From JAUIIK01 sp963745675 (GTDB lineage: Bacteria; Chloroflexota; Chloroflexia; Thermomicrobiales; CFX8), in the NCBI GenBank assembly GCA_963745675.1, contig CAVUYM010000011.1:1-64000 (forward strand): a DNA stretch of 64,000 nucleotides, read 5' to 3'. Position 1 is the first letter of the stretch; the number at the start of each line of letters is the position of its first letter. Position numbers and translations under genes: made by a program. The notes beneath the pieces are model-generated. The model was given only the letters and a program-made list of their open reading frames with translations, made no database searches and was not told the origin of the DNA. Shown here one piece after another: positions 9,417-18,950 of the stretch.

Positions 9417-10429
9417 ATGACCGCAACACCCCGGGGCGCGCTCCTTGTAGGCAGCGTTCCCCTCGAAAACAACACCAGGTTTTTCGCACCGCAGCGTCGA
9501 TTCTGGGAGATCATCTCCAACGCATTCCGGATGGGGGACAGGTGACCGGCTCAATTGGATCGGCTGGCAAATTGCCGTCTTCCAGCAACATCCCGATCTC
9601 GAACCCGCTCCGGTCGACCCTGAACACTACGCGCCGCTACCGATGTCTCAGCTGAGAGAGGGAGTGGACGCCGCCAACCTCACCTTCGACGCGCTGGGAT
9701 ACTCAATCCGCGCTCGATTCCTGGGCCGTCTTTTCACAGCTTCAGGCAGAGGGGGTCATTCCGGCAGCGACACGCTTCCAGGTCACCTTTCCGACACCGC
9801 TGGCGCCAATCACATCCTTCGTGCATTTCGATTCCCAGGCGGAGGTCGAGATAGCTTACGAAGCCGCCATGCTGCGTGAACTCGCCGAGGTGCTGGATGA
9901 AATCGGACGACAAGCTGGCAATCCAATGGGATGTCGCGGTCGAGTTCGGCGTGCTGGAAGGCGTCTGGCCAGTCCCGTTCGAAAATCTGATGGACGGCAT
10001 CGTTGAACGCATCGTCCGCATTAGCGGGCATGTCCCAAGCGAGTCGAGATGGGCCTCCATCTCTGCTACGGCGATTCCAGCATCAGCATCGTGAACCTGC
10101 GGACACCAGCCGTCTGGTCGAGCTGGGACCCGTCAGCGCCGGCGTCGAACGACCGATCCAGTAATCACCTGCGGTCCCGCGTGAACGAACCGATGACGCA
10201 TACTTCGCGCCACTGGCCAACCTCGATCTCCATCCGGAGACCGAGCTGTACCTCGGATTCGTCCACCACAGAGACGGAGAGAAGGGCGCTAAGAAAACGC
10301 ATCGAGGCGGCCTCGAAGGTGGTTTCAGAGTTCGGCGTTGCGACGAAATGTGGCTTTGGTCGCCGCCCCAGCGAGCAGGTCGTCACGCTGATGGAGATCC
10401 TACGCGAGGTCGCGGCTCCGGAAACGTAA
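9417..10429 (+). pseudogene. UROD/MetE-like hypothetical protein, heavily frameshifted
   Basis: Stitching five or more frames gives about 335 residues: RGALLVGSVPLEN, RIPDGETGDRLNWIGWQIA, ATRFQVTFPTPLAPITSFVH, LAIQWDVAVEFGVLEGVWPV, MGLHLCYGDSS, ETELYLGFVHHRDGEKGA and EFGVATKCGFGRRP. The order of these motifs matches a group of uncharacterised proteins that I recall as distant relatives of uroporphyrinogen decarboxylase and the methionine synthase C-terminal barrel, where the TECGFGRR-type motif would bind metal or substrate. Here that position reads TKCGFGRRP. The start is set by AGGAGG. Function unknown; a methyltransferase-like activity is only a guess. Confidence 0.6.
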
Positions 10430-11069
10430 TCTGCCAGGGCTATGCAAGAATCTCTCGAGAAACCGGTAGCGCAAGTGTCATCCGGGTTCTGGATCTGCTC
10501 GAAGGACCACCCGGCGCTAATGAAGGTGGGTACAGGGAGATAGAGGCCGCCTGGTCAACATCGGAGTCAACTGTCGAACGACCATAGGGCTACGATCCAA
10601 TATGCGTTGGTAATAATTTGGAAAGGGGTTCCATGGCCTCGATGAATATCAACACCTTTGCAACATTGCGGCTGTGGAGAGAATCATCTGGAAGTCAATG
10701 ATGGCAAATTCTTGTAATCGTTTGCCACCTGTAGATAATCGAATCAGTAAACGAATCGGAGAGGGAGAAGGGGTCCAGCGAAGCCCCCGGTTAGCGATGG
10801 CGGCTTATCGCTGGATGGGAAGAGGTGAGATATAGAGGTCGATTGATTCGACTCTCGAGGAGCGAACTCAGGTCACTCGGGCTGCATTCAACAACAGGGA
10901 ATCACGACACTTGACCGCAACTGCTAACACACCTCGGGAGCGCATCGCACTAAGACATATTTCGTCCTACCTCGATAAAGAATGCCGACACTGACAACTC
11001 CACCCCTCAACAGACCATGACGTCATGCTTCTGCATGACAGATTCGCGCAGAGTAGCCAATGATGCACC
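10430..11069. other. Intergenic, no gene recognised
   Basis: A 640-base stretch of somewhat lower GC than its surroundings, with no frame resembling a protein and no clear repeat array. It lies between a plus-strand gene and the 3' end of the minus-strand initiator-like gene, so two terminators would be expected, but I see no strong hairpin with a T run. Confidence 0.4.
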
Positions 11070-13044
11070 TCATGACTCAATCGTCGACTGATCGGGTCGA
11101 GGACTGCGATCACTGCAGGAGAGTGGAGAAGTGATGATAGCGCCTGTCAACTGGTCCACGACGCGGTCCGTCCAGCAAGCGAGCGGCGATCCGCGTCGGA
11201 GCGCCGAGCACGAACACGCCATCTTCACGTTCGCCAAGCGGGACAACTCCGCGCAGTCGGAAGAGGTCGTCGCGAGCATCGCTGACAGCCAGCATATCGA
11301 GGACGACGCCCCACAGCCGGTCGCCCTGTGCGGCATCTTCGCGACCGATGCGCAGCAACTCAGTGGAGTACTTTCCTCACGTGTTATCTCAAGCCCTTGC
11401 TTGGCATATGCGCTCCGCGTGAGTTATCCAGCTCGTCACTTCGATGGGTTGTGTCTAGAGTCTGTCGTCTGGGTCCTGCTCCGGCGGTTGCCCAGCGGTT
11501 AATGATCTCCCGGATGCGCTTGGGCGCGACGAACGCCGAACCGGATCCCACCGCCTCGCGCAGTGCTTCGCGACCCACTCAGCTCCGCTGGATCCGGCCG
11601 CTTCAGCTGCAGGCGCGGCATCGGCTTCCAGTTCGGACAGCAGTATGCGTTCGAGCCGGGTGGCGGGTCGGTCATTGGCGGCCTCATAGAGGGAAAGTGC
11701 CAGTGGACTCGGATCTCCCAGGGGCCCTCCGCCTTGCGCTCCAGCCAGACCTGGCTCCGGCGCTCCCCGGCGCGGGTCTGCATTTCCCGGGATGACAGAC
11801 CACTCGAAGCGCGGTCGGTGACACTTCGCTATTGATCGTTGTATCGTCGCGAACTGCCTCTTCATTGTGTCCTTCACGCCTGCCACTCGTTGACTGATGA
11901 AGTCGAGCGGGGAGGTCAGCAGCCGTTGTCTCTGTGTCATCCCCTGAGGCGCTAGTGGTTGTCGTTGTAGTAGTAGAAGAGGATTGGTAATACATTGTGT
12001 TGCCCGGCTCAACAGAGCTTTCGCAACCATTGTTGGATCTTGCAACGTTGCCCCTCTCAGGACTACTCAAACCATTGTTGCTCGGTTCAGCAGGGACCCC
12101 CGAACCGTTGTTGCTCTCTTCATCAGTGACCATCAAACCTCTGTTGATGGGTTCACCAATGGTTGCGCTCAGGAGGTGGGCATCATGACGGTGTTCGGTA
12201 GCGTGGAACGCGAACTTATTAATATGACCACTGGTCATTTCTGCGCCAATATGTGAGTGCGAGAGCAGGTCAGCCTGCGGTCGTGCCAGGTCATCGTTTG
12301 CGGGATGGTCCACGTTGGCAGTTGGGTCTTCTGCTTCGTGGTCCGGATTCCTTGCTGCTGGGCACGAGAACGGTGACCGGCCCTGGTACGGGCGCTCGCA
12401 CGCGCCTCTTCTCTGGCGACGCGTTCGGACAGCTTCTTCCAGGTAGGGTGATCGGCAATCTCTGTCAGAATGGTGTGCCAGACATTGTTCCGGTCAATCG
12501 GCTCGAAGCGGCTGGAGAAGATCTTACGGACATAGCGATAGACCGTCTTGTCCTTGCTGGCCAGTTCGACGACCCGCAGCACATCGGCGCAGGTAAGGTC
12601 GATCCCTTCCGGGCGATCTTTCACGCGGTAGAGATTCTGGGGCACCTTCCAGCGGCGCCCTTTTTCGTCCGTCTTGCGGACCATCTCTTTCCGAATCTCG
12701 ATCAGATCGAGGGCGACGAGGATCTTGTTGATCGTGATCAGTTCAGCGCGATCTTCGCCATAGAAGTTGGCCTCTGATTGCTGGCTCGGGAAGGCGTAGC
12801 CGCGATGCGGAGAGTCCTCGCGGCGATCGGTCCAGACGGTGTAGGAGTTGAGCAGACCGATGCCTTTGAGTCCGATCAGCGGGGTGTACTGGGTGACGAT
12901 GCCGTTCCAGTGCCAGAACCATCCGCGGCGGCGCTCATCCTGGCCCGACCGGTCGGCGCTCGTGCTGTTGTCGCCGATCGGCGCGCTGCCATTGGTGGGG
13001 GCAGCAGGTGAATTGTTGGCGCGATCCACGGGACCTCGAGCCAT
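11070..13044 (-). CDS. Replication-initiator-like protein with DnaD-like and DnaA N-terminal-like parts (several frameshifts)
   Basis: One long broken gene. The N-terminal 210 residues are in one frame: YTPLIGLKGIGLLNSYTVW, RGYAFPSQQSEANFYGEDRA and ELITINKILVALDLIEIRKE form a winged helix like plasmid Rep and DnaD proteins. A low-complexity linker follows, with four 11-residue repeats around SNNG and a poly-Thr run. Then come LALSLYEAANDRPATRLERI, and EALREAVGSGSAFVAPKRIR with EIINRW, which resembles the DnaD C-terminal helix pair. The last part (LWGVVLDMLAVSDARDDLF then REDGVFVLGAPTRIAARLLD) resembles the DnaA N-terminal domain that binds helicase. Breaks lie near 12290, 11900, 11560, 11400 and 11150. 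ATG at 13044 faces iteron-like repeats. Confidence 0.6.
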
Positions 13045-13108
13045 GCTGGCCTGTCTCTATCGATGCTCGCCGATCCATCTGCGACAGGATAGCATTAACT
13101 GGGCCGTT

Positions 13109-13206
13109 ACTCAAGTGTGCGTGACCAGAGTCGAGTAGCGATAACTCAAGTAGACGTGACTAGTCTTACTCGTCAAGCGTGATGAATTCAAGTACACTAT
13201 TCAAGT
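13109..13206. repeat. Iteron-like TCAAG repeats
   Basis: Five copies of TCAAGT or TCAAGC, all in one orientation, start at 13111, 13146, 13173, 13188 and 13201. The first two lie inside a longer 17-base repeat at 13109-13125 and 13144-13160 (ACTCAAGT..RCGTGAC), spaced 35 bases. They fill the divergent region between the initiator-like gene and a winged-helix-like gene. This arrangement fits binding sites for the adjacent protein, either an origin or an autoregulatory operator. Confidence 0.55.
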
Positions 13207-13263
13207 GGGGAGTCTTGGTCGCTGCTCAATCGCTAAGAGCGGCTGTGAGGAAAGGCTGAGAAG

Positions 13264-14010
13264 GTGTCGGAGTACACGCTTCCATATCGCACCGACTGGC
13301 AGGATATGGCGCCACTGCTGGACTACGCCAAGGGCAGCGGCGCGGATCGTACAACGCTGGATGCTCGCTTCGGGGCGGGTGAGGCGATGCGTGAAACGCT
13401 GAACGCGCTCGATCAGCTCGATCTCGTGGTGCGTGACGAGTCCGGTGGTGTGCGCTTGACGGAGCTTGGTGACCGGCTGGCCTATGCTCCGGCCGAACAG
13501 GACCGATTGCGAGTGCTTGTCTCGGCGCTGCTCGGGTATCGGACCCTACCGGATCCCGTTCGAACGCGCTCTGGCCGATGGGCTGGAAGTCATCGAAGCG
13601 CCCTGGGTCGAGCACGTCTGGCAGGTCGATATGCGGCTGGGCCAGCCCCGCAACCGCGTCGCCGAAGCGCGCACCTTCTTCTTCCGCCTGGCCGACGCCG
13701 CTGGCCTCGGAACCTACCGCCGCGGCGTGCGCGGTCAGACGACCCGCCTGGAGCTGTCGGATGATTTCGCTGAACAGGTCCGGCCGCTGCTTGTGCCGCC
13801 CGTCGACGCGCCCTGCTCCAACCCAGCCATCATCCGCTGCTACGGGGCAAGCCCAAGACAGTCAGCAACAGTCGATGCCGACCAGCATGCAACTGCAAAC
13901 CTCGTCGCGCCCATGCGCCCGCTATCTCAATCACCGTCGACATGACCGACTGGGACCTCGACCGCATCGAAGCCTTCCTGAGGATGATCGGCTATTTAGT
14001 TGTCGAGTAA
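13264..14010 (+). CDS. Winged-helix-like hypothetical protein, DUF5343-like (frameshifted)
   Basis: Stitched to about 248 residues. The start MSEYTLPYRTDWQDMAPLLD and then MRETLNALDQLDLVVRDESG with VRLTELGDRLAYAPAEQDR look like a winged-helix module. Next, in another frame, are PYRIPFERALADGLEVIEAP and RLGQPRNRVAEARTFFFRLA, then RRGVRGQTTRLELSDDFAEQ. The last frame gives SITVDMTDWDLDRIEAFLRM and stops at 14010. The order resembles DUF5343-type proteins by memory only. GTG at 13264 follows GAGAAG. It is divergent from the replication-initiator-like gene, so the two probably share control. Confidence 0.5.
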
Positions 14011-14199
14011 CCTGCATTGTCCACAGATCAGGAATTCCTTATGCGGGTCTCATGATCTCTGGACCTAAACGCAGTGAGCACGTCAAAATCAATCACGCGA
14101 TACAACGACTTTCGATTCACCGTATGGAAGGTACAGTCTGGGAAGGGCGTTGATTGGAGAAAGTCACCGGCGAGGATTTAGGCTCAGCTCTATCGAACA

Positions 14200-14886
14200 C
14201 TATGCAGGATAGGTGGCAAGGAGTGTGCGGACGCCCATTATCATCAGTCGAACTTGGTTCGCGTCATACTGGTCATACTCGGCGTGTGCCGCGTGATTTC
14301 GAATGTGATACCAAGCGGTTACGTTGGTCTGTATGACTTTTCCGTAAACTATTTGTTTACGAAGCTCATTATTCATAGAGTCGAGATTGTTCCGTTCAAC
14401 GCCTCGGTTAGTTTCTCGCTCGGTAGGAATGTTGTGCTTGTTGCATAGATTTCTGATGTGCTCTTCCAGCACCCCTCCTGCCAAAACCGCGGCGGCGGTT
14501 ACTGGGCCGTTACCATTCTCTGGTAGAAGTGATTCGGCGAAACTGAGAATGTCAGAACCATAGTCGCCTCGTATGCTCTCCAGAATGTTGGACAAATAGC
14601 CTCCGGCCACGTCTGCTCGGAGAGCCCGCAGGGCGCCTACGACCTGTTCGACGGGCACATAGTAGCTGTTTGCGTCCAATGCCTTACGCATTTGTTCGTA
14701 GTATGTGGAGTTTCGTCCTGTGACACGTTCGGTACAAGCTAAAGAGGCCGTAACCACCTCAGTTGCAACACTCGGTGTCAGATAGCTGTATGCGTCACCG
14801 TCCTCGTCAAAACGTTCCTCAGCTACAGACTCGTAGCGTTCAATAATCCCGTCAATCTGTTCCAACGCCTGTGATGCGTCTACCAT
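14200..14886 (-). CDS. HEPN-domain (DUF4145-like) protein
   Basis: An intact 228-residue protein. The C-terminal third has AAAVLAGGVLEEHIRNLCNK then VTAWYHIRNHAAHAEYDQYD, in which RNHAAH is the R-x4-H motif of HEPN ribonucleases, followed by VRLMIMGVRTLLATYP, the usual closing helix. The N-terminal part is all-helical (SQALEQIDGIIERYESVAEE) with no match I know. ATG at 14886 is chosen because GGAGG lies at ideal distance. No nucleotidyltransferase, CRISPR or restriction gene is adjacent, so it is a lone HEPN protein. RNase activity is likely from the motif but not proven. Confidence 0.65.
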   Translation of the reverse strand: MVDASQALEQIDGIIERYESVAEERFDEDGDAYSYLTPSVATEVVTASLACTERVTGRNSTYYEQMRKALDANSYYVPVEQVVGALRALRADVAGGYLSNILESIRGDYGSDILSFAESLLPENGNGPVTAAAVLAGGVLEEHIRNLCNKHNIPTERETNRGVERNNLDSMNNELRKQIVYGKVIQTNVTAWYHIRNHAAHAEYDQYDANQVRLMIMGVRTLLATYPA

Positions 14887-15220
14887 GTCCAACCTCCAAG
14901 GGTATGGCAAACATTCTACAAGTAGTGCTGATGACCTGCTCGCGGTTGTTTGACCAGTCACTATGAGAAACTGATCGCGACAATTCTGGATGAACTAGCG
15001 TCAGACGACGAGCAGGACGGCGATGGAGAGGTAGGCGCCGTAGGGGATGTAGTCCTTGCGGGTGCGGACCTTGATCGCGATCAGGAAGAGTCCGCTGAGA
15101 CTACCGTCCTGAATTTAGGACACTCAAGGACGCCGAAATCGGACAGGCTCATCACAAGATAGTCGTATGGTTACTCACTCGGAGCTCTGGATCACCATGA
15201 GCCAACAGTTGGTGATCCAT
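14887..15220. other. Gene-free stretch holding a copied gene tail
   Basis: No intact gene. The region carries an exact copy of part of the prepilin peptidase gene at 15025-15093, described separately. Sequence on both sides of the copy does not match the peptidase locus, so the copy's ends mark old breakpoints. Confidence 0.5.
15025..15093 (-). repeat. 69-bp exact copy of the prepilin peptidase 3' region
   Basis: Identical base for base to 16925-16993, in the same orientation, 1.9 kb away. In the intact gene this DNA encodes the segment around LFLIAIKVRTRKDYIPYGAY near the C-terminus. Flanks diverge at once on the right, and after a few similar bases on the left. It is most simply a partial duplication or the footprint of a deletion between two peptidase copies. 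Confidence 0.85.
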
Positions 15221-16444
15221 TCACTCGAACTCACCCCGTATCCTATCGAATCTGGAGCGTGAGGCTCCGGCGTTCGCCGCTATCGGGTCAATTTGGATTA
15301 CGTAGCGACCATCTTCCGGCAAGATCGCCGTCGGGAGTTCTCTTCCAGCAAATCCGATTGGCACGCTCACCGCCACCGTTGCCGGCGGGAAGCTCAACAG
15401 CTTCCCGTTCGGAGATTCGATCGAGAACCACACTCCACAGCAAGCCAGATAACCGATCGAGACCTCGCTCGCGATAACGGTAACTTCTTGCCCCGCGCGT
15501 CCCTCGAAGCTGACGAAGGCGCGCTGCCCCGGGACCGGTAGGTCAATCGTGACCGGCGGGCCATCAACCTCGATGGTCGCGTCAACATCGGGAGCGATTC
15601 CACCCAGCACGGTCAGCTCTTGAGGCACCTCACGCCCTCCCCAGTTGGCGTGCGAGCCGTAGAGGATGAAACTGCCCTCATCGACCACGAATGGTTCGGT
15701 GTAGGGTTGCGGTTGCGGGTGGGCGGGGTAGACGGAATAGTAAGTGGTCAGGAGTGAATCCTCCCGAGACGGCGGCTTCAGCTCCAGCGCGATCTGTGCT
15801 CGGCCCTCCCCCAGTTCTTCGACTTGCGCCTCCGTCATGTCGTACTCGGCATTGACCCCCACATCACCGCCATGCTGGACCGCCACGGCTCGTTGCTCGC
15901 GATCGACTGCGCCATCCCCGTCCTCGTCGATGGCCAGGAGCATCTCATCGGCGTCCTGGTTGGCCGTGAAGATCATCCGCAGCTCAGCGCCGACCGGGGC
16001 GGTGATGACGAAGAGCGAGAGGGCAACCGTCTTCTCACCCTCGGCAAATGGTCCGCCACTATTGCGCGGAGGCAGCTCGTCGGTCACGATCTGGATGGTA
16101 GTCGGGCCTTGGTCGACAACGGTGAAGTGCAGCGCATAGGGATCGGCGTCAATCGATTGGAGCCAGAAACTCTGAACGAGCCCGTCTCTCACCTGAAAGA
16201 GTCCAGCATCGGATCGATAGTCAATTGTCGCCTCTCGAAATCCATTCAGAAACTCGTGGATGGGGAGCGGTTCGTCAGTCGTCACACTCCGAATGAGATT
16301 GCCCTCAGCATCGATGACCTCCCCGACCAGCGGACCGGTCACGATGACGCGAATGGAGTGCTCAGCATCTGTCTTCAGGCATGATGGCACCGATGCTGCG
16401 ACGACAATCATGATGATTCCCCAGGCGATCATCGTTGGTTTCAT
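15221..16444 (-). CDS. Exported hypothetical lipoprotein (407 aa)
   Basis: ATG at 16444 is preceded by AGAGG. The N-terminus MKPTMIAWGIIMIVVAASVP then SC is a signal peptide with a poor lipobox (VPSC), so lipid anchoring is probable and not sure. The mature part is beta-rich: AEHSIRVIVTGPLVGEVIDA, a possible calcium-binding Asp loop (AIDEDGDGAVDREQRAV), SFILYGSHANWGGREVPQEL, and a C-terminal half with VTIDLPVPGQRAFVSFEGRA and DGRYVIQIDPIAANAG that resembles PPC-type pre-peptidase domains. The frame is intact. It lies upstream of the copied peptidase tail and may belong with the secretion genes, but I recognise no specific function. Confidence 0.6.
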   Translation of the reverse strand: MKPTMIAWGIIMIVVAASVPSCLKTDAEHSIRVIVTGPLVGEVIDAEGNLIRSVTTDEPLPIHEFLNGFREATIDYRSDAGLFQVRDGLVQSFWLQSIDADPYALHFTVVDQGPTTIQIVTDELPPRNSGGPFAEGEKTVALSLFVITAPVGAELRMIFTANQDADEMLLAIDEDGDGAVDREQRAVAVQHGGDVGVNAEYDMTEAQVEELGEGRAQIALELKPPSREDSLLTTYYSVYPAHPQPQPYTEPFVVDEGSFILYGSHANWGGREVPQELTVLGGIAPDVDATIEVDGPPVTIDLPVPGQRAFVSFEGRAGQEVTVIASEVSIGYLACCGVWFSIESPNGKLLSFPPATVAVSVPIGFAGRELPTAILPEDGRYVIQIDPIAANAGASRSRFDRIRGEFE

Positions 16445-16608
16445 GATGGACCTCTGTGCACCTCTCATTGCTCGGTGAAGTCGCATATGTCAAGCCTCGG
16501 GGCAAGGTGCTCGCGCTGCTGTTCAAGTCATTCTGACAAGGCGTGAAGTCGCCCGACTGAAATGCGGGGAGCGTGCCACTTGATACCAGTGCAAGGGAGC
16601 GTACGCCA

Positions 16609-16785
16609 TTACCCAAATGGGTGTGCAAGGAAATCTAGAATCAACAGCAACATTCCGATGCTCATCGCACCGATGATTCCAAGAACGAATCGAGTCAGCC
16701 ACCACGTCTTCCAGAAGATCGATGCGGACATAGCCAGTGCTCCGACACTGACCGATATGAACAGAAGAACGGCTATGTCTGCCAT
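16609..16785 (-). CDS. Small two-helix membrane protein (58 aa)
   Basis: A 58-codon frame with AGGAG seven bases before ATG. It reads MADIAVLLFISVSVGALAMS, then IFWKTWWLTRFVLGIIGAMS, then IGMLLLILDFLAHPFG. Two hydrophobic segments are separated by a short basic turn with three Trp, giving a helical hairpin. It sits between the prepilin peptidase and the lipoprotein on the same strand, 103 bases after the peptidase start-side neighbour, so it may be co-expressed. No family is recognised. Confidence 0.6.
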   Translation of the reverse strand: MADIAVLLFISVSVGALAMSASIFWKTWWLTRFVLGIIGAMSIGMLLLILDFLAHPFG

Positions 16786-16888
16786 GTAGAATCTCCTGGC
16801 GAGTTGCGATTATTCTATTTCGCCTGCCTCCGTCTGTTTGTCCAATCGCCAGGAGACTCGCGCTGTGATCGGTTCGATTTAGCGGGGC

Positions 16889-17605
16889 TCAGGTGGCGAA
16901 GACGACGATGACGATGGCGGCGAGGGAGAGGTAGGCGCCGTAGGGGATGTAGTCCTTGCGGGTGCGGACCTTGATCGCGATCAGGAAGAGTCCTCCAAGC
17001 GCGCCGGCCATCATCCCCAGCAGGATCGTCTGGGCGATGAGGGAGAGTCCAACCATCGTCCCGATCAGCCCAGCCAGATAGATGTCGCCGAGGCCGAGAG
17101 CACGCTGCTTGTAGATCAGGATCGCCAGCAGATAGAGCAGCAGGAAGGCGAAGGCAGCCGCAAGCCCGGCGATAGCCGAGGAGAGGAGGGCGCTCGACGA
17201 AGTTGCCAGGCTGAAGATCAGGGCAAGCAGTATTCCTGGCCAGATCGTCATGATGAAGATCAGATGGTGCTGCCAGTCGATACGCAGGATCGTCAGTAAC
17301 ACAGAGGCGAGAACGATCGTTTCGAGTGTGCTGAACGAAAAGCCGTGACGGAACAGAGCTGCGGCACTGACGACAGCCGCGCCTAGCTGGGTGCCGAGGT
17401 TGGGCCAGTCGATTGCGCCGCTCTCCGGCTCGCGGGTCCCGAGGTAGGGGATGTGCCAGCGCCGGTTCGGTTGCTCGCTGGAGGTCCAGAGGGCCGGGCC
17501 ACGTAGCGGCAAATCGGCCGGCAGGCGTGTCGCCAGGACGTTGATGCCGGCGCCAATAGCGCCACCGAGCACGAGAGCCACGATGAGATAGGCGATCAGA
17601 ATCAT
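16889..17605 (-). CDS. Prepilin peptidase (A24 family)
   Basis: 238 residues with about seven hydrophobic helices. Both catalytic aspartates of type IV prepilin peptidases are present: one in LRIDWQHHLI (about residue 109) and one in the GLGD motif of RALGLGDIYLAGLIGTMVGL (about residue 172). The enzyme cleaves the leader of type IV pilins or similar pseudopilins at the membrane. The N-terminal Cys-pair zinc loop of the N-methylating form is absent, as in many short members. No pilin or assembly ATPase is in the window. The last 100 bases are partly duplicated at 15025. Confidence 0.85.
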   Translation of the reverse strand: MILIAYLIVALVLGGAIGAGINVLATRLPADLPLRGPALWTSSEQPNRRWHIPYLGTREPESGAIDWPNLGTQLGAAVVSAAALFRHGFSFSTLETIVLASVLLTILRIDWQHHLIFIMTIWPGILLALIFSLATSSSALLSSAIAGLAAAFAFLLLYLLAILIYKQRALGLGDIYLAGLIGTMVGLSLIAQTILLGMMAGALGGLFLIAIKVRTRKDYIPYGAYLSLAAIVIVVFAT

Positions 17606-18316
17606 GTATCGGATTCCTTCATCATTGCCTCGAACTGGCCGGTTGGGTCACCAGTGGGCACGCGGTATTCACCACCCTCCACGCTAACAAACGAATTTCG
17701 CCCTTCCACTGGCTCAGAAGTCACGAATTTGCGCTGCACGAAATACCCGCCTGTTTATCAAGCGGGTAATTCGGGGGTTGTAGAGGATTAGGAATGCTGC
17801 CATCAGCGCTGGACGTGAGTCCGGGACGCAGAAGAGGCGGCAGGCGGATGACATTGCCTGCTCTCTTAGGGGCGAACCTTGTGTCACGTGTTCCACCTCA
17901 TTGCAAGTGATTCGCCGTTTCCGTCCCGATAAGACGCCGAACCGCGTCATTCTGAGCTGCGCGAAGAATCCAATGCAGCATGAATCCGAGTCACCAGCAC
18001 GGCTCGCGATTGTGAAACGGCGGCAGGTAGCCATCTTCACTCGTGAGTTCCGGTCAGGCCACGAGTTGGATTCTTCGCTACGCTCAGAATGACACCCTGT
18101 TGGACGTTCGAACAGGGAACATCTCGGCCATTCCCACTAATACGGTGAATCTGGTGGAACGAGTGACCTTGTGTTCATCCGCGTATGTCCGTATCTATAG
18201 AACCGGGCGAAGACGAGTTCACTCATTCCACCTCATTGATGGGAAGGATGTGAAAGGCTGAGGTTTTTCTGATCTATCTGCTCGCGCCGGTACCCGCCAA
18301 CCTGGAAACTCGTTTC
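17606..18316. other. Gene-free stretch with an inverted repeat
   Basis: No gene seen in 711 bases. The only structure is a pair of inverted arms at 17946-17971 and 18068-18093, listed separately, and a weak hairpin around 17748-17767 (ACCCGC...GCGGGT). Confidence 0.5.
17946..18093. repeat. Dispersed palindromic element, copy 1
   Basis: Left arm 17946-17971 (GTCATTCTGAGC..GCGAAGAATCC) and right arm 18068-18093 (GGATTCTTCGC..GCTCAGAATGAC) are near-perfect reverse complements, 96 bases apart. The core GTCATYCTGAGC recurs in the element at 56484-56605. It behaves like a REP or MITE-like intergenic repeat. Confidence 0.7.
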
Positions 18317-18781
18317 CTACTTCAGGGGCAGCACGATCTGGGTCTGGATCTCGTTGGGAGGAACGGTCGTGGGGTCGTTGAGGTAGATCTCGTAGCCCCA
18401 GGTTTGCGATTCGATTGCCTGGCTTGCAAGGTGTTCGGTGATTGCTTCCCAGGCTTGTGGAAGCTGGTCGTAGGGACCGGTTAGCACCGTCGTACAGACC
18501 TTGCTGGCCGGGATCTCGCTGGCTTGAACTTCTCCACTGCCCTCAATTGGCTCCGCCACCGGAAACCCTGCTTCGACATCGAAATCGTTCATATCCTGGT
18601 TGCGGTAGAGCGCATAGGGTGGGCCGGAGGGGTGCTGGCCAGTCGCCGCAATGTGCTTCAATGTCTCACCGAAGGCCCGGTCGAAGAAGGCGGGTAGCTC
18701 CCGACATCGGCGTGCGGGTGCGTATTGAAACAGTCGGCTGAGCGGGCCGCTCTTCCATCTGGAACTTGAATGTCAACGCAT
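18317..18781 (-). CDS. GyrI-like small-molecule-binding protein (frameshifted)
   Basis: About 155 residues. The first frame reads LTFKFQMEERPAQPTVSIRT, then, after a break near 18690, LPAFFDRAFGETLKHIAATG, PSGPPYALYRNQDMNDFDVE, ASKVCTTVLTGPYDQLPQAW and WGYEIYLNDPTTVPPNEIQT. The PPYALY and PYDQLPQAWEAI patterns are the SHS2-like effector-binding fold also found behind AraC and MerR regulators. With no DNA-binding part it is a stand-alone form. AGGAG lies before ATG at 18781, but one base appears missing just after it. Confidence 0.7.
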
Positions 18782-18950
18782 TGCTCCTATCTGCTGTGAC
18801 CGCTGCGAGATGTGCGGGCGGGGCCCGTGCCGGAGGTGTTCACCCGCATTCGTACGCCTTGTGACGGATACCTGTTGTCAACGAGACACCATTCGTGGCT
18901 ATTATGGAACATCTGTGCTACTAGTTGCCACTGTTTGAACGGAGAACCAT

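Noticed and set aside
17714..18040. Minus-strand 108-codon frame
   Set aside because: It crosses the palindromic repeat at 17946 and has no family likeness.
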